Assembly (NCBI GenBank): GCA_947498785.1
Contig: CANMLS010000026.1
Coordinates: forward strand, 16,761 to 80,760
DNA: 64,000 bases
Source of the DNA: an uncultured Aquimarina sp.
Lineage (GTDB): Bacteria > Bacteroidota > Bacteroidia > Flavobacteriales > Flavobacteriaceae
Reading direction: 5' to 3'
Below, in pieces: positions 51,928 to 61,341 of this stretch; position 1 is the first letter of the stretch; every line of letters starts with the position of its first letter. Position numbers and translations under genes: made by a program. Below the pieces are notes generated by a model that saw nothing but the letters and a program-made list of their open reading frames with translations, was not told the origin of the DNA and ran no database searches.

Positions 51928-53175
51928 TTACTCTATAAAGCCTACTCCAGAAGTATTATTAGTTTGTGAATCTATTAATATAAATGACCCTGACGCTTTA
52001 TTCTTACTATAAGAATCAATTGCTAAAGGCTTACTTAATTGTATTTGAACTTTTCCTATTTCATTTAAGCTTAATGAATTTTTTGAAATATCTTCTCCAG
52101 AAAAATCGGTGGCAATAGTCCCACTTATGCTTTTCACCTTTGCCAAAATTCTACTACTCCCGCTTTGCAAAAAATAATTAGCTCCAGAGTTAAGATCTTT
52201 ACTATCCATCCAACAAACCGTAGCTGTCAACAGCTTTTCTACTCTTGGTTTTTCTGAGGATTTCACAATCATGTCTCCACGGCTAACATTTACATCATCC
52301 TCCAAAGTAATCGTACATGAGCTTCCTCTTCCTGCGGTATCAAATTTTTGATCAAAAAAGTAAATTTCTTTTACTTTTGACGTAGTTAATGAAGGCAAGA
52401 TAGTAACTTCATCTCCAACTGAAATATCTCCTCCATATAACTTTCCTGCATATCCTCTAAAATCATGAAATTCATCCTTTTTGGGGCGAATTACTGTCTG
52501 AATTGGAAAACGTACCTGAGCTTTTTCATAAACATCTTGTGCATCCAATTCTTCTAGATGTTCTAATAATGTCTGACCAGAATACCAAGGTGTTCTTTCT
52601 GATTTATCTACTACATTATCTCCTTGCAAAGCACTAACCGGAATAAAAGTTATATTCTGTTCTTTATAATCACTTTTTGCTATCAGAGTCTCGAAATCTT
52701 TTTTTATCGCTTCAAATTTTTCTTGAGAAAAATCTACTAAATCCATTTTATTAATCGCAACTATTACATCCTTAACTCTCAATAAGTTATTGATGAAAAA
52801 ATGTCGATATGTCTGCTCTATAACTCCTTTACGAGCATCTACCAAAATAATAGAAGCTTGAGAGGTTGATGCTCCTGTGACCATATTTCTAGTGTACTCT
52901 ATATGACCTGGAGTATCTGCAATAATGTAACTTTTCTCTTTTGTAGAAAAATAAATATGAGCGACATCTATAGTTATTCCTTGTTCTCGCTCTGCTACCA
53001 AACCATCTGTAGCTAATGAAAAATCTAGGTAATCAAATCCATTAGCTTTACTTCTAGTTTCGATTGCTTCTAATTTATCTGTAGTTAGTGATTTTGTATC
53101 ATATAGGATACGACCAATTAAGGTACTTTTACCATCATCTACACTTCCTGCTGTTGCTATTTTTAATACGTCCAT
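51928..53175 (-). CDS. cysN: Sulfate adenylyltransferase subunit 1
   Basis: ATAGSVDDGKSTLIGRILYDTK, EREQGITIDVAHIYF, DTPGHIEYTRNMVTGAS. Confidence 0.95.
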   Translation of the reverse strand: MDVLKIATAGSVDDGKSTLIGRILYDTKSLTTDKLEAIETRSKANGFDYLDFSLATDGLVAEREQGITIDVAHIYFSTKEKSYIIADTPGHIEYTRNMVTGASTSQASIILVDARKGVIEQTYRHFFINNLLRVKDVIVAINKMDLVDFSQEKFEAIKKDFETLIAKSDYKEQNITFIPVSALQGDNVVDKSERTPWYSGQTLLEHLEELDAQDVYEKAQVRFPIQTVIRPKKDEFHDFRGYAGKLYGGDISVGDEVTILPSLTTSKVKEIYFFDQKFDTAGRGSSCTITLEDDVNVSRGDMIVKSSEKPRVEKLLTATVCWMDSKDLNSGANYFLQSGSSRILAKVKSISGTIATDFSGEDISKNSLSLNEIGKVQIQLSKPLAIDSYSKNKASGSFILIDSQTNNTSGVGFIE

Positions 53176-53233
53176 AGCTATTGTTATTTTTACTCTTGAG
53201 AGCAGTATTCTTTATTGTTGATTATTAGTATTC

Positions 53234-54193
53234 TTAGAAATACCCTTGTTGTTTACGTTTTTCCATCGCTGCTTCAGATCGTTTGTCATCTATACGCGCT
53301 CCTCGTTCTGAAATTGTTGATTGCCTAATCTCATCAACAACTTTATCAATGGTAATCGCATCTGATAGCACTGCGGCTGTACATGACATATCCCCTACTG
53401 TACGAAATCTTACCATTCGTTCTTCTACTACTTCATCTTCTTCTCTATACACCACACCATCTTCTGCTGACCAAATCATACCATCTCGAATAAATATTTT
53501 ACGTTTATGTGCAAAATATATTGATGGAATCTCAATGGCTTCTTTTTGAATGTAACTCCATACATCTAATTCTGTCCAGTTACTAATTGGAAATACTCGT
53601 ACATTTTGACCTAAATCTATCTTTCCATTAAGGTGATCAAATAATTCTGGACGTTGATTTTTTTCATCCCACTGTCCAAAATCATCTCTAACTGAAAATA
53701 TACGCTCTTTAGCTCTTGCCTTTTCTTCATCTCTTCTAGCTCCTCCTATGGCAGCATCAAACTTAAATTCTTCTAAAGCGTCCAAAAGTGTAGTAGTTTG
53801 CAAACTATTACGACTTGCATATTTCCCTTTTTCTTCTACTACCTTACCTTGATCAATAGAATCCTGAACATTTCGAACAATCAGTTCTACTCCTAATTCT
53901 TTAGCCAAGCGATCTCTAAATTCTATAGTTTCAGGAAAATTATGCCCTGTGTCAATATGTAATAATGGGAAAGGAATTTTTCCTGGGTAAAATGCTTTCT
54001 GAGCTAATCGCACCAAAGTAATAGAATCTTTTCCTCCTGAAAAAAGCAATACTGGTTTTTCGAATTGCGCAACTACTTCTCTAAAAATATAAATTGCTTC
54101 GCTCTCCAAAGGATTTACCTTAAGAACAGATGACCCTACCAGATTACTAGCTGATCCATTTAATTGTTCTACATTCTTTTCTAGTATTTCCAT
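53234..54193 (-). CDS. cysD: Sulfate adenylyltransferase subunit 2
   Basis: EKPVLLFSGGKDSITLVRLAQKAF, HIDTGHNFPE, C-term RGARIDDKRSEAAMEKRKQQGYF. Confidence 0.96.
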   Translation of the reverse strand: MEILEKNVEQLNGSASNLVGSSVLKVNPLESEAIYIFREVVAQFEKPVLLFSGGKDSITLVRLAQKAFYPGKIPFPLLHIDTGHNFPETIEFRDRLAKELGVELIVRNVQDSIDQGKVVEEKGKYASRNSLQTTTLLDALEEFKFDAAIGGARRDEEKARAKERIFSVRDDFGQWDEKNQRPELFDHLNGKIDLGQNVRVFPISNWTELDVWSYIQKEAIEIPSIYFAHKRKIFIRDGMIWSAEDGVVYREEDEVVEERMVRFRTVGDMSCTAAVLSDAITIDKVVDEIRQSTISERGARIDDKRSEAAMEKRKQQGYF

Positions 54194-54214
54194 TCTTATC
54201 TTTTTCGTAATTTA

Positions 54215-54841
54215 TTAGTTAGTATGTAACCCACACTCTCTATTTTCTAACACTTTCGTAGGGTCAAAATATTTGAATTCGTTTGGTAGTTTATTTTTCT
54301 CTAAATACACATCCAATTCTGCATCACTGTAATAATAAAAAGGACTTACTTTTAAAACACCATCTTTTCCAAGACTTAAAATATCTAAAGAATCCCGTAA
54401 TGCTGTTTGTCCTTTTCTAAGATTTGTAAACCATACATCAGGAGCAAAATCTAACATTGCTCTTTTGAAAGGTTCTAACTTTACTTGTTCTGTAAAAATC
54501 TTATGCTTAGGATCATCAATATCAGGAATTCCCATCACTACATCTCTGTGTGCCGAAGTTTGTTTTGGAACATATAATTGAACATTTAAGTCAAGTAAAT
54601 CAATTACTTCTTCTGCATGCTTATATGTATTTGGTGTATTATACCCAGAATCACACCAAATCACTGGTATATCATTTAACGCTTCTGCACAAACACCAAG
54701 AATAGCTGCTTCATATGGTCTAAAATTGGTAGTAACAACTGGAGTTTCTGCATTCAAAATAGCCCATTGAGTAATTTCTAGAGGAGTTTTATCCTTTAGT
54801 GATTTATTTAGGTCTGATATTTCTTTTTCTGTTAAGTTCAT
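54215..54841 (-). CDS. cysH: Phosphoadenylyl-sulfate (or adenylyl-sulfate) reductase
   Basis: WCDSGYNTPNTYKHAEEV; C-terminal ECGLHTN catalytic motif; between cysD and DUF2061 gene. Confidence 0.9.
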   Translation of the reverse strand: MNLTEKEISDLNKSLKDKTPLEITQWAILNAETPVVTTNFRPYEAAILGVCAEALNDIPVIWCDSGYNTPNTYKHAEEVIDLLDLNVQLYVPKQTSAHRDVVMGIPDIDDPKHKIFTEQVKLEPFKRAMLDFAPDVWFTNLRKGQTALRDSLDILSLGKDGVLKVSPFYYYSDAELDVYLEKNKLPNEFKYFDPTKVLENRECGLHTN

Positions 54842-54899
54842 AATTTTCTTTCTTTTACCATGGCTAAAACCCTAAAATGAATTCGGGATGAGATAAATA

Positions 54900-55166
54900 T
54901 CACTTTCCCCATTTAATTCGATTCCAAATTCTTTCATGAAAGAAATATAAAATCATTTTGGTCACAAAATCAATAGACGCTATAGAAGTAGCAAGTGCTA
55001 TTTCTCCAGTTAAAATATAGGATACAATCAATGTATCTAATGTCCCCACCACTCTCCAGCTTACTGCTTTTGCAATACTACGTATAGGTTTCTCAGAAGT
55101 TTTATCACCCTGATATGTTGTTTTCTGTACGGATACTTTATCTAATATCATTTGATCTACAATCAT
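54900..55166 (-). CDS. DUF2061 domain membrane protein
   Basis: SIAKAVSWRVVGTLDTLIVSYILTGEIALATSIASIDFVTKMILYFFHERIWNRIKWG. Confidence 0.9.
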   Translation of the reverse strand: MIVDQMILDKVSVQKTTYQGDKTSEKPIRSIAKAVSWRVVGTLDTLIVSYILTGEIALATSIASIDFVTKMILYFFHERIWNRIKWGK

Positions 55167-55186
55167 TTTTTCTTAAATTCTATTAC

Positions 55187-55203
55187 CCTATCGGATTAGT
55201 AGA
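55187..55203. promoter_or_regulatory. Putative operator, promoter-proximal copy (CCTATCGGATTAGTAGA)
   Basis: Same TCTACTA-N3 half as the distal palindrome; just downstream of a TACATTTG -7-like box (55212..55219). Confidence 0.5.
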
Positions 55204-55300
55204 TTAAAAAACAAATGTATATATAAAATTTGTGTATTAGTCCAAAATACCAAAAAATTCTTACCAAAATGTAATGAATTACGATATCCTCAACAAAAAC

Positions 55301-55317
55301 TCTACTAGTTTAGTAGA
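55301..55317. promoter_or_regulatory. Putative operator, perfect 7-bp inverted repeat TCTACTA-GTT-TAGTAGA
   Basis: Exact palindrome with 3-nt spacer in the sulfate operon upstream region. Confidence 0.55.
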
Positions 55318-55478
55318 TTATTAAAACAATATTCAGGAATTGGACGTAACAATTAACAAATGATTCTATAATTTTCATTAAGTATTCTTAAAAATCACAA
55401 AAAAACAGGTTAATTTAAAAACAGTTACAATATGCTTCCTTACTCGCCGTTGTTCTCATATTAGTAATTAAAAACAAT

Positions 55479-56024
55479 ATGATCAAAATGAAAAGATTTG
55501 CAATGCTTTTATTCTTAGTAAGTACTCCGTTATTTTTTTCTTGCAATAGCGATGATGATGATACTCCTACACAAATAGATTTAAATTTAATCTCTGGAGA
55601 ATGGGACTTAACAGGAATTAAATCCGAGGATGGAAAAGCTTCTGCTACTATTAGTAATATTTCTGTAAATGGCGACTACAATGTTTCTGGAAAAGATTTC
55701 AACGCTGAGGCTATTTTTACAGATGGTGAACCCAACACTTTTACCAGCTCAGGAAGCTTTATTTCGGTAGCCTCAATTACTTTTGCAACTCAAGATCCCA
55801 TTGAGTATGAAAGAGAAATACCTAATTTTATCGGAGCAGGAGAATGGAAAGCTGAGGGTAATATATTAACGACTATTGTTGAGGGTGTAAAAAGCTCATT
55901 CGAAATTGTTTCTTTAACTGAAGAGACAATGAGTTTAAAAGTGGAAATTAACGAAACCATTGAGCAACAAAATATTACTTTTGAGATAACAGGAAGTCAG
56001 GTTTTCACCTTGACTAAAAAATAA
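55479..56024 (+). CDS. Lipocalin-like lipoprotein
   Basis: MKRFAMLLFLVSTPLFFSCNSDDD lipobox; LISGEWDLTGIKSEDGKAS... Confidence 0.65.
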   Translation: MIKMKRFAMLLFLVSTPLFFSCNSDDDDTPTQIDLNLISGEWDLTGIKSEDGKASATISNISVNGDYNVSGKDFNAEAIFTDGEPNTFTSSGSFISVASITFATQDPIEYEREIPNFIGAGEWKAEGNILTTIVEGVKSSFEIVSLTEETMSLKVEINETIEQQNITFEITGSQVFTLTKK

Positions 56025-56042
56025 AAACATTTTTTATTATCT

Positions 56043-56079
56043 AAAAAAAGACTCAGTGTTTTACTGAGTCTTTTTTTTT
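56043..56079. terminator. Bidirectional terminator between convergent genes
   Basis: AAAAAAAGACTCAGT-GTTT-TACTGAGTCTTTTTTTTT. Confidence 0.8.
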
Positions 56080-57256
56080 ATACTTTTCCTAATGCTTGTT
56101 CTATATCCTTAATAATATCATCGACATGTTCCAACCCTACAGAACATCTAACCATACCATCTGTAATCCCCACAACTTCTTTATCTTCATCAGCTAATTT
56201 GCTATGTGTTGTAGAAGCAGGATGCGTTACTATAGTCCTAGTATCTCCAAGATTAGCCGATAAAGAACACATTTTAATACTATCAAAAAAGGTTTTCCCT
56301 GCCTGCACTCCTCCACTCACTTCAAAAGCAACAATATTGCCTCCTGATTTCATTTGCCGTCTAGCGATTTCATATTGTGGGTGAGATTTTAGAAATGGAT
56401 ATTTCACCCAATTAATTTTGGGATGTGCTTCTAAAAACTCAGCTAATTTATAGGCATTTTCACAATGACGATCTACACGAACAGCCAATGTTTCTAAACT
56501 TTTAGATAATACCCAGGCATTAAAAGGTGATAGTGCTGGTCCTGTATTGCGAGAGAATAAGTAAATCTCTCTAATCAACTCTTTTTTACCCACGGTTACC
56601 CCTCCTAATACTCTTCCTTGACCGTCTATCAACTTGGTAGCCGAATGTATAACAAGATCTGCTCCAAACTGAATGGGGTTTTGTAAATATGGAGTTGCAA
56701 AACAGTTATCAATAATCAAAAGTAAATTATGCTTTTTAGCAATTTTACCCAACACCTCTAAATCCAGAATATCTACTCCCGGGTTTGTAGGAGATTCTGC
56801 ATATAGAATTTTGGTATTAGGCTGAATCAAACTCTCTATCTTTTCGGTCTCGTCTACTCTAAAATAACTTGTTTCTATATTCCACTTAGGGAAATACTTA
56901 GTAAACAATGTATGTGTAGATCCAAAAATAGATCGTGCTGATATAATGTGATCCCCAGAATCTAATAAAGCTGCAAATGTCGAGAAGACCGCTGCCATAC
57001 CAGTTGCAAATGCATACCCATCTTCTGCTCCTTCTAACTTACAAATTTTATCTACAAATTCTGTAGTATTAGGGTTACTAAAGCGGCTATATAGATTACG
57101 ATCTTTCTCTTCTGCAAAAGCTGCTCTCATTTCCTCAGAATCTTCAAAAACAAATCCCGAAGTCAAATACATTGGTGAAGAATGCTCCAAAAACTGTGTT
57201 TTTTCGGTCTGTGTTCTAACTGCTTGTGTTTCAAAATTTATACTATCGAGACTCAT
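56078..57256 (-). CDS. metZ: Trans-sulfuration PLP enzyme, O-succinylhomoserine sulfhydrylase-like
   Basis: YSRFSNPNTTEFVDKICKLEGAEDGYAFATGMAA, SATKLIDGQGRVLGG, THPASTTHSKL. Confidence 0.88.
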   Translation of the reverse strand: MSLDSINFETQAVRTQTEKTQFLEHSSPMYLTSGFVFEDSEEMRAAFAEEKDRNLYSRFSNPNTTEFVDKICKLEGAEDGYAFATGMAAVFSTFAALLDSGDHIISARSIFGSTHTLFTKYFPKWNIETSYFRVDETEKIESLIQPNTKILYAESPTNPGVDILDLEVLGKIAKKHNLLLIIDNCFATPYLQNPIQFGADLVIHSATKLIDGQGRVLGGVTVGKKELIREIYLFSRNTGPALSPFNAWVLSKSLETLAVRVDRHCENAYKLAEFLEAHPKINWVKYPFLKSHPQYEIARRQMKSGGNIVAFEVSGGVQAGKTFFDSIKMCSLSANLGDTRTIVTHPASTTHSKLADEDKEVVGITDGMVRCSVGLEHVDDIIKDIEQALGKV

Positions 57257-57678
57257 ACTACCTTATTATTTACTACCACTTTATATGCTATTGTAGCAGT
57301 TGGTTCCAATGTTTTAGATACCGAGCAATATTTTTCAAATGATAATTGCGCTGCTCTTTTTGCTTTTTCGGGAGCTATTTCCCCTTCAAGAAATACAGTT
57401 ACTACTATATTTTTAAAAGGCTTTGCTCCATCAATTTCTTCTCGACTACCATCGACTTCTGCTCTATAATCCGTAATTTCTTGTCGTTGTTTCCTTAAAA
57501 TTGATATTACATCAATCGCGCTACATCCTGCAACTCCCATTAACACATACTCCATTGGGCTCGGTGCTAAATCATGTCCTCCAACCTCGGCTTTACTATC
57601 AATATGAGTGACGTGCCCTCTCTCATTTTTTAACTCGAAATGGTAATCGTTATCTATTCTTTTGAGTTGTATTTTCAT
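57253..57678 (-). CDS. OsmC family protein
   Basis: APSPMEYVLMGVAGCSAIDVISILRKQRQEI, KRAAQLSFEKYCSVSKTL. Confidence 0.92.
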   Translation of the reverse strand: MKIQLKRIDNDYHFELKNERGHVTHIDSKAEVGGHDLAPSPMEYVLMGVAGCSAIDVISILRKQRQEITDYRAEVDGSREEIDGAKPFKNIVVTVFLEGEIAPEKAKRAAQLSFEKYCSVSKTLEPTATIAYKVVVNNKVV

Positions 57679-57711
57679 TATTCTAATATTTATTTTTCAA
57701 TTTAACATGAC

Positions 57712-58917
57712 TTAATTAATATCCCCTCCAACCGGAAGACCACTCGGAACAGCACTCACAACTTCTTTATCAAAATCAGTTTCATTTAATGTATTCAAAA
57801 AAGAAATGATTGGCGCCATATCTTTAACTTTAATTCGTATTTTTTTTACCAAAGAATCTAATTGATCGTCAGCAATATTAGGGTTTTGAGATTTTCCTGA
57901 AGCTATATCTTCATAAAACTCTAATACTTTTTGTAAGCTTTTCATGTTACCATTATGCATATACGGTGCTGTAAATTGCAAATTTCTTAAGGTTGGAGTT
58001 CTAAAAGAAAACTGTTCATCAAAACCTCTGTCTGGTATTTTTAATATATCATTTTCTTGTAATCCCAAAACATGCATTTTATAATCAGAAAACATAGGCC
58101 CTATATGGCAATTCGCACAACCTACTTTTTTAAACAACTTAAAACCTTCTTTTTCTGAAAGGGAAATTGCATTTTCGTCTCCTGCTATATATTGATCAAA
58201 ACGAGAATTATTTGTTACCAAAGTTCTTTCAAAAACAGCTATCGTTTTGGATAAATTAACACTATTAATAGCATCTTTCTCTCCAAACGCCTCTTCAAAT
58301 AATTGTTGATATTCAGGAATTGCTTTCAATCTAGCAATAACAACATCCAGGATGTCCTTTTCAGCATATTTACGACCTCTCATTTCTTCAAGAGCTTTGA
58401 TTGGTTCTAAAGCCTGTTTTTCTAAACTTTCTACTCTCGAATCCCAAAACATCGGAGCTTTATCAGGGTCATATTCATTATTCATGTCAATACCATTATA
58501 TGCTGTATTTAAAATAGTATGAGCATTTCTTTTCACAAAAGGAATATCATTTGGTTTATTAAAAACCCGATTACTTCCAAAACCTTTTCCATTTACACCA
58601 ATAGAAATATCCCGAAACTCAGCATAACCATTCTTAGGATGATGACAAGTAGCACAAGCTACATCTTTATTACCTGACAATATCGGATCAAAAAAAAGTA
58701 ATTTTCCTAAAGCAGCTTTTTCAGGAGAACTAGGATTATCTTTGGGTGATTTTACCGTTTTAGGGAGCGCTGTATATTGAACTAACACATCTTCTTTAGC
58801 AATTGTTTCATAATTAACTTTTTCTGAATTAAAGCAACCGACTACAAAAAAGCACACTAAACCTAACAATAAGTTCTTTTTTTGCCAAATAATTGTATAT
58901 CCTATTGTAATCTTCAT
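57712..58917 (-). CDS. Di-heme cytochrome c peroxidase family lipoprotein
   Basis: Two heme motifs CATCHHP and CANCHIGP; FDPILSGNKDVACATCH, FRTPTLRNLQFTAPYMHNG; lipobox VVGCF. Confidence 0.92.
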   Translation of the reverse strand: MKITIGYTIIWQKKNLLLGLVCFFVVGCFNSEKVNYETIAKEDVLVQYTALPKTVKSPKDNPSSPEKAALGKLLFFDPILSGNKDVACATCHHPKNGYAEFRDISIGVNGKGFGSNRVFNKPNDIPFVKRNAHTILNTAYNGIDMNNEYDPDKAPMFWDSRVESLEKQALEPIKALEEMRGRKYAEKDILDVVIARLKAIPEYQQLFEEAFGEKDAINSVNLSKTIAVFERTLVTNNSRFDQYIAGDENAISLSEKEGFKLFKKVGCANCHIGPMFSDYKMHVLGLQENDILKIPDRGFDEQFSFRTPTLRNLQFTAPYMHNGNMKSLQKVLEFYEDIASGKSQNPNIADDQLDSLVKKIRIKVKDMAPIISFLNTLNETDFDKEVVSAVPSGLPVGGDIN

Positions 58918-61331
58918 TATCCTTTTTCTGTTAATCTCAATATATCTCCAAAAACACCTCTTGCTGTAACTGCTGCACCAGCACCAGCACCTTGAATTAC
59001 TATGGGTTGGTCTCCATAAGACTCTGTATAAATCTCGAATATAGAGTCAGAACCTTTTACCTGTCCTAATGCGCTACTTTGAGGAACAGAAACTAATTTT
59101 ACATCAAGATTTCCTTTTTCTTTGGATAAATCTCCCCAAAGATCACCAATATACCTCAATACATGATTAGGTTTTTGCTCTTCTTTAATTTTTTGGTATA
59201 CAGGGTTCAAGTTATTTAATTTTTCTAAAAACTCTTGAGCTCTTCCTAATCTCAATTCTTCTGGAATTAAATTATGAATATTTATGTCATCAAATTCGTT
59301 GCTTAAATCCAATTCTCTTGCCAAAATCAATAACTTTCTTCCTACATCATTTCCACAAAGGTCTTCACGAGGATCTGGCTCTGTAAACCCTTTATCAATC
59401 GCTTCTTGTAGAACTTCACTAAACAATCGATTTTCATTAGAATATGTATTAAACAAATAGCTTAATGACCCCGAAAAAACTCCTTTGATTCTTGTGATAT
59501 TTTCTCCTGACAAATGCAACAATTTGATAGTATCAATAAGTGGCAATCCAGCTCCTACATTAGTTTCATATAAATACTGTTTTTGATTGCGCTCTAGTTT
59601 TTCTCTTAATTTTTTATAAAAATCAAAACTTAATGTATTTGCTACTTTATTTGAAGACACCAAATCAAAACCATGTTCTACCAGATGTATATAATGTGCT
59701 GTAAATGCTTCGCTTGCTGTATTATCTATAGCTATCAAATTTTCTAGATGATGTTCATCTGCATATCTAACAATATCTTCTATGGTATATGAAATTCCTT
59801 TTTCATCGATATCGTCTTTCCAATGTTTATTTATGCCATTTTTATCTAAAAGTACTTTTCTAGAATTCGCTACTGCAAAAATATTAAGGTTTATTTTTTT
59901 TCGTTTTTCGATCTGCTCTGAAGATTTCAGAATTTGTTCTATCAACGTACCTCCTACTAATCCGTGACCAAATATTGCAAGGTTAATTTTTTTAGCGATT
60001 TCAAAAATTTCTCCATGAATTACGTTTAACGCACGATGCAATTGTTCTTTTTTCACTACTAAACTTACGGTTGCACCAGTAACTGTATTATTAAAAAGTA
60101 ATGGGATCACTTGGTTTTTGATCAGTGCATTATAGGGTTTATGAAATGTACTCAAATCTTGACCAATAATTGAAATCACCGATACATTTTCTTCTATTGA
60201 AATACCACTAACATCGCGTTTGTGAAAATCAGATTCAAACTCTTGTTCTAATACAGCCTTAGCTTCTTTTGCTTTATCTGCTTCAACAACAAATCCTATT
60301 CCTCGCTCTGAAGAACCTTGAGAAATAATACTAACACTAATATTTTTATGTGCTAATACTCTAAATATTCTTGCATCTACACCTACTTTACCTAAAAGTC
60401 CTCTTCCTTCAAGGTTAATCAAAGCTACATCCTCTATAACTGAAAGAGATTTAATTCCTTTTTCACTTGAAGTAGCGGTAATTAAAGTTCCATCATTTTT
60501 ATAATCAAAAGTATTCAATATCCTAAGAGGAATGTTCTTTTCTATTAGCGGTATAATGGTCTTTGCATGAAGAATATTAGCTCCAAAGTATGCTAATTCA
60601 TTAGCTTCTGCAAATGACAATCTTTCTATTTTCTTCGCATCTGGGACCAAATCTGGATTTGCTGTATAAATCCCATTAACATGAGTAAAATTTTGTAATT
60701 CCTCAGCTTCTAGATAATTTGCCAATAATGATGCTGTATAATTGCTTCCATTCCTACCTAAAGTAGTTGTTTCATTATTGGTATTAGATGCTATAAAACC
60801 AGTAACTACATTTACAGTAGTTCCATTATGTTTATTAAAATGGCTAATCACATTTTCTTTAGACAACTTATCCAGAGGTTGGGCATCTCCAAACTGAGTA
60901 TCCGTAATTATAAGCGATCTACTATCAGTAAAATTAGCTTTAATATCTTTTTCTCGCAGGAGTTGTGTCACCAATTTTGCTGAAATCACTTCCCCTTGAG
61001 ATAGTACTTGATCTTTTATTCTTTTACTATAATCTCCTAAAAGAGACACTCCTTCAAAAAGTTTGTCAAGTGTTTCGAATTCCTGAGTAAAATCTACACC
61101 CTTAAAATCATCTAATTGATATTTTTTAAGAACTTCTAATTGTTCTTGATAAGGTTTGCCTTTTGATGCTTTTTCGAGAATCTCTTCTAGTTCATCTGTG
61201 GTATTACCCCTTGCAGAGAGCACCACTGTTATCCTCTCATTTTTTCTAACTTTATCTTCAATTATATTAATTACAGAATGAATTCCTTTTCCATTAGCTA
61301 ATGATTTTCCTCCAAATTTTAAGATTTTCAT
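58917..61331 (-). CDS. thrA: Bifunctional aspartate kinase / homoserine dehydrogenase I
   Basis: MKILKFGGKSLANGKGIHSV, TTLGRNGSNYTASLLANYL, GHGLVGGTLIEQIL, ETNVGAGLPLIDTI. Confidence 0.96.
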   Translation of the reverse strand: MKILKFGGKSLANGKGIHSVINIIEDKVRKNERITVVLSARGNTTDELEEILEKASKGKPYQEQLEVLKKYQLDDFKGVDFTQEFETLDKLFEGVSLLGDYSKRIKDQVLSQGEVISAKLVTQLLREKDIKANFTDSRSLIITDTQFGDAQPLDKLSKENVISHFNKHNGTTVNVVTGFIASNTNNETTTLGRNGSNYTASLLANYLEAEELQNFTHVNGIYTANPDLVPDAKKIERLSFAEANELAYFGANILHAKTIIPLIEKNIPLRILNTFDYKNDGTLITATSSEKGIKSLSVIEDVALINLEGRGLLGKVGVDARIFRVLAHKNISVSIISQGSSERGIGFVVEADKAKEAKAVLEQEFESDFHKRDVSGISIEENVSVISIIGQDLSTFHKPYNALIKNQVIPLLFNNTVTGATVSLVVKKEQLHRALNVIHGEIFEIAKKINLAIFGHGLVGGTLIEQILKSSEQIEKRKKINLNIFAVANSRKVLLDKNGINKHWKDDIDEKGISYTIEDIVRYADEHHLENLIAIDNTASEAFTAHYIHLVEHGFDLVSSNKVANTLSFDFYKKLREKLERNQKQYLYETNVGAGLPLIDTIKLLHLSGENITRIKGVFSGSLSYLFNTYSNENRLFSEVLQEAIDKGFTEPDPREDLCGNDVGRKLLILARELDLSNEFDDINIHNLIPEELRLGRAQEFLEKLNNLNPVYQKIKEEQKPNHVLRYIGDLWGDLSKEKGNLDVKLVSVPQSSALGQVKGSDSIFEIYTESYGDQPIVIQGAGAGAAVTARGVFGDILRLTEKG

Positions 61332-61341
61332 TTTTCTTGCT

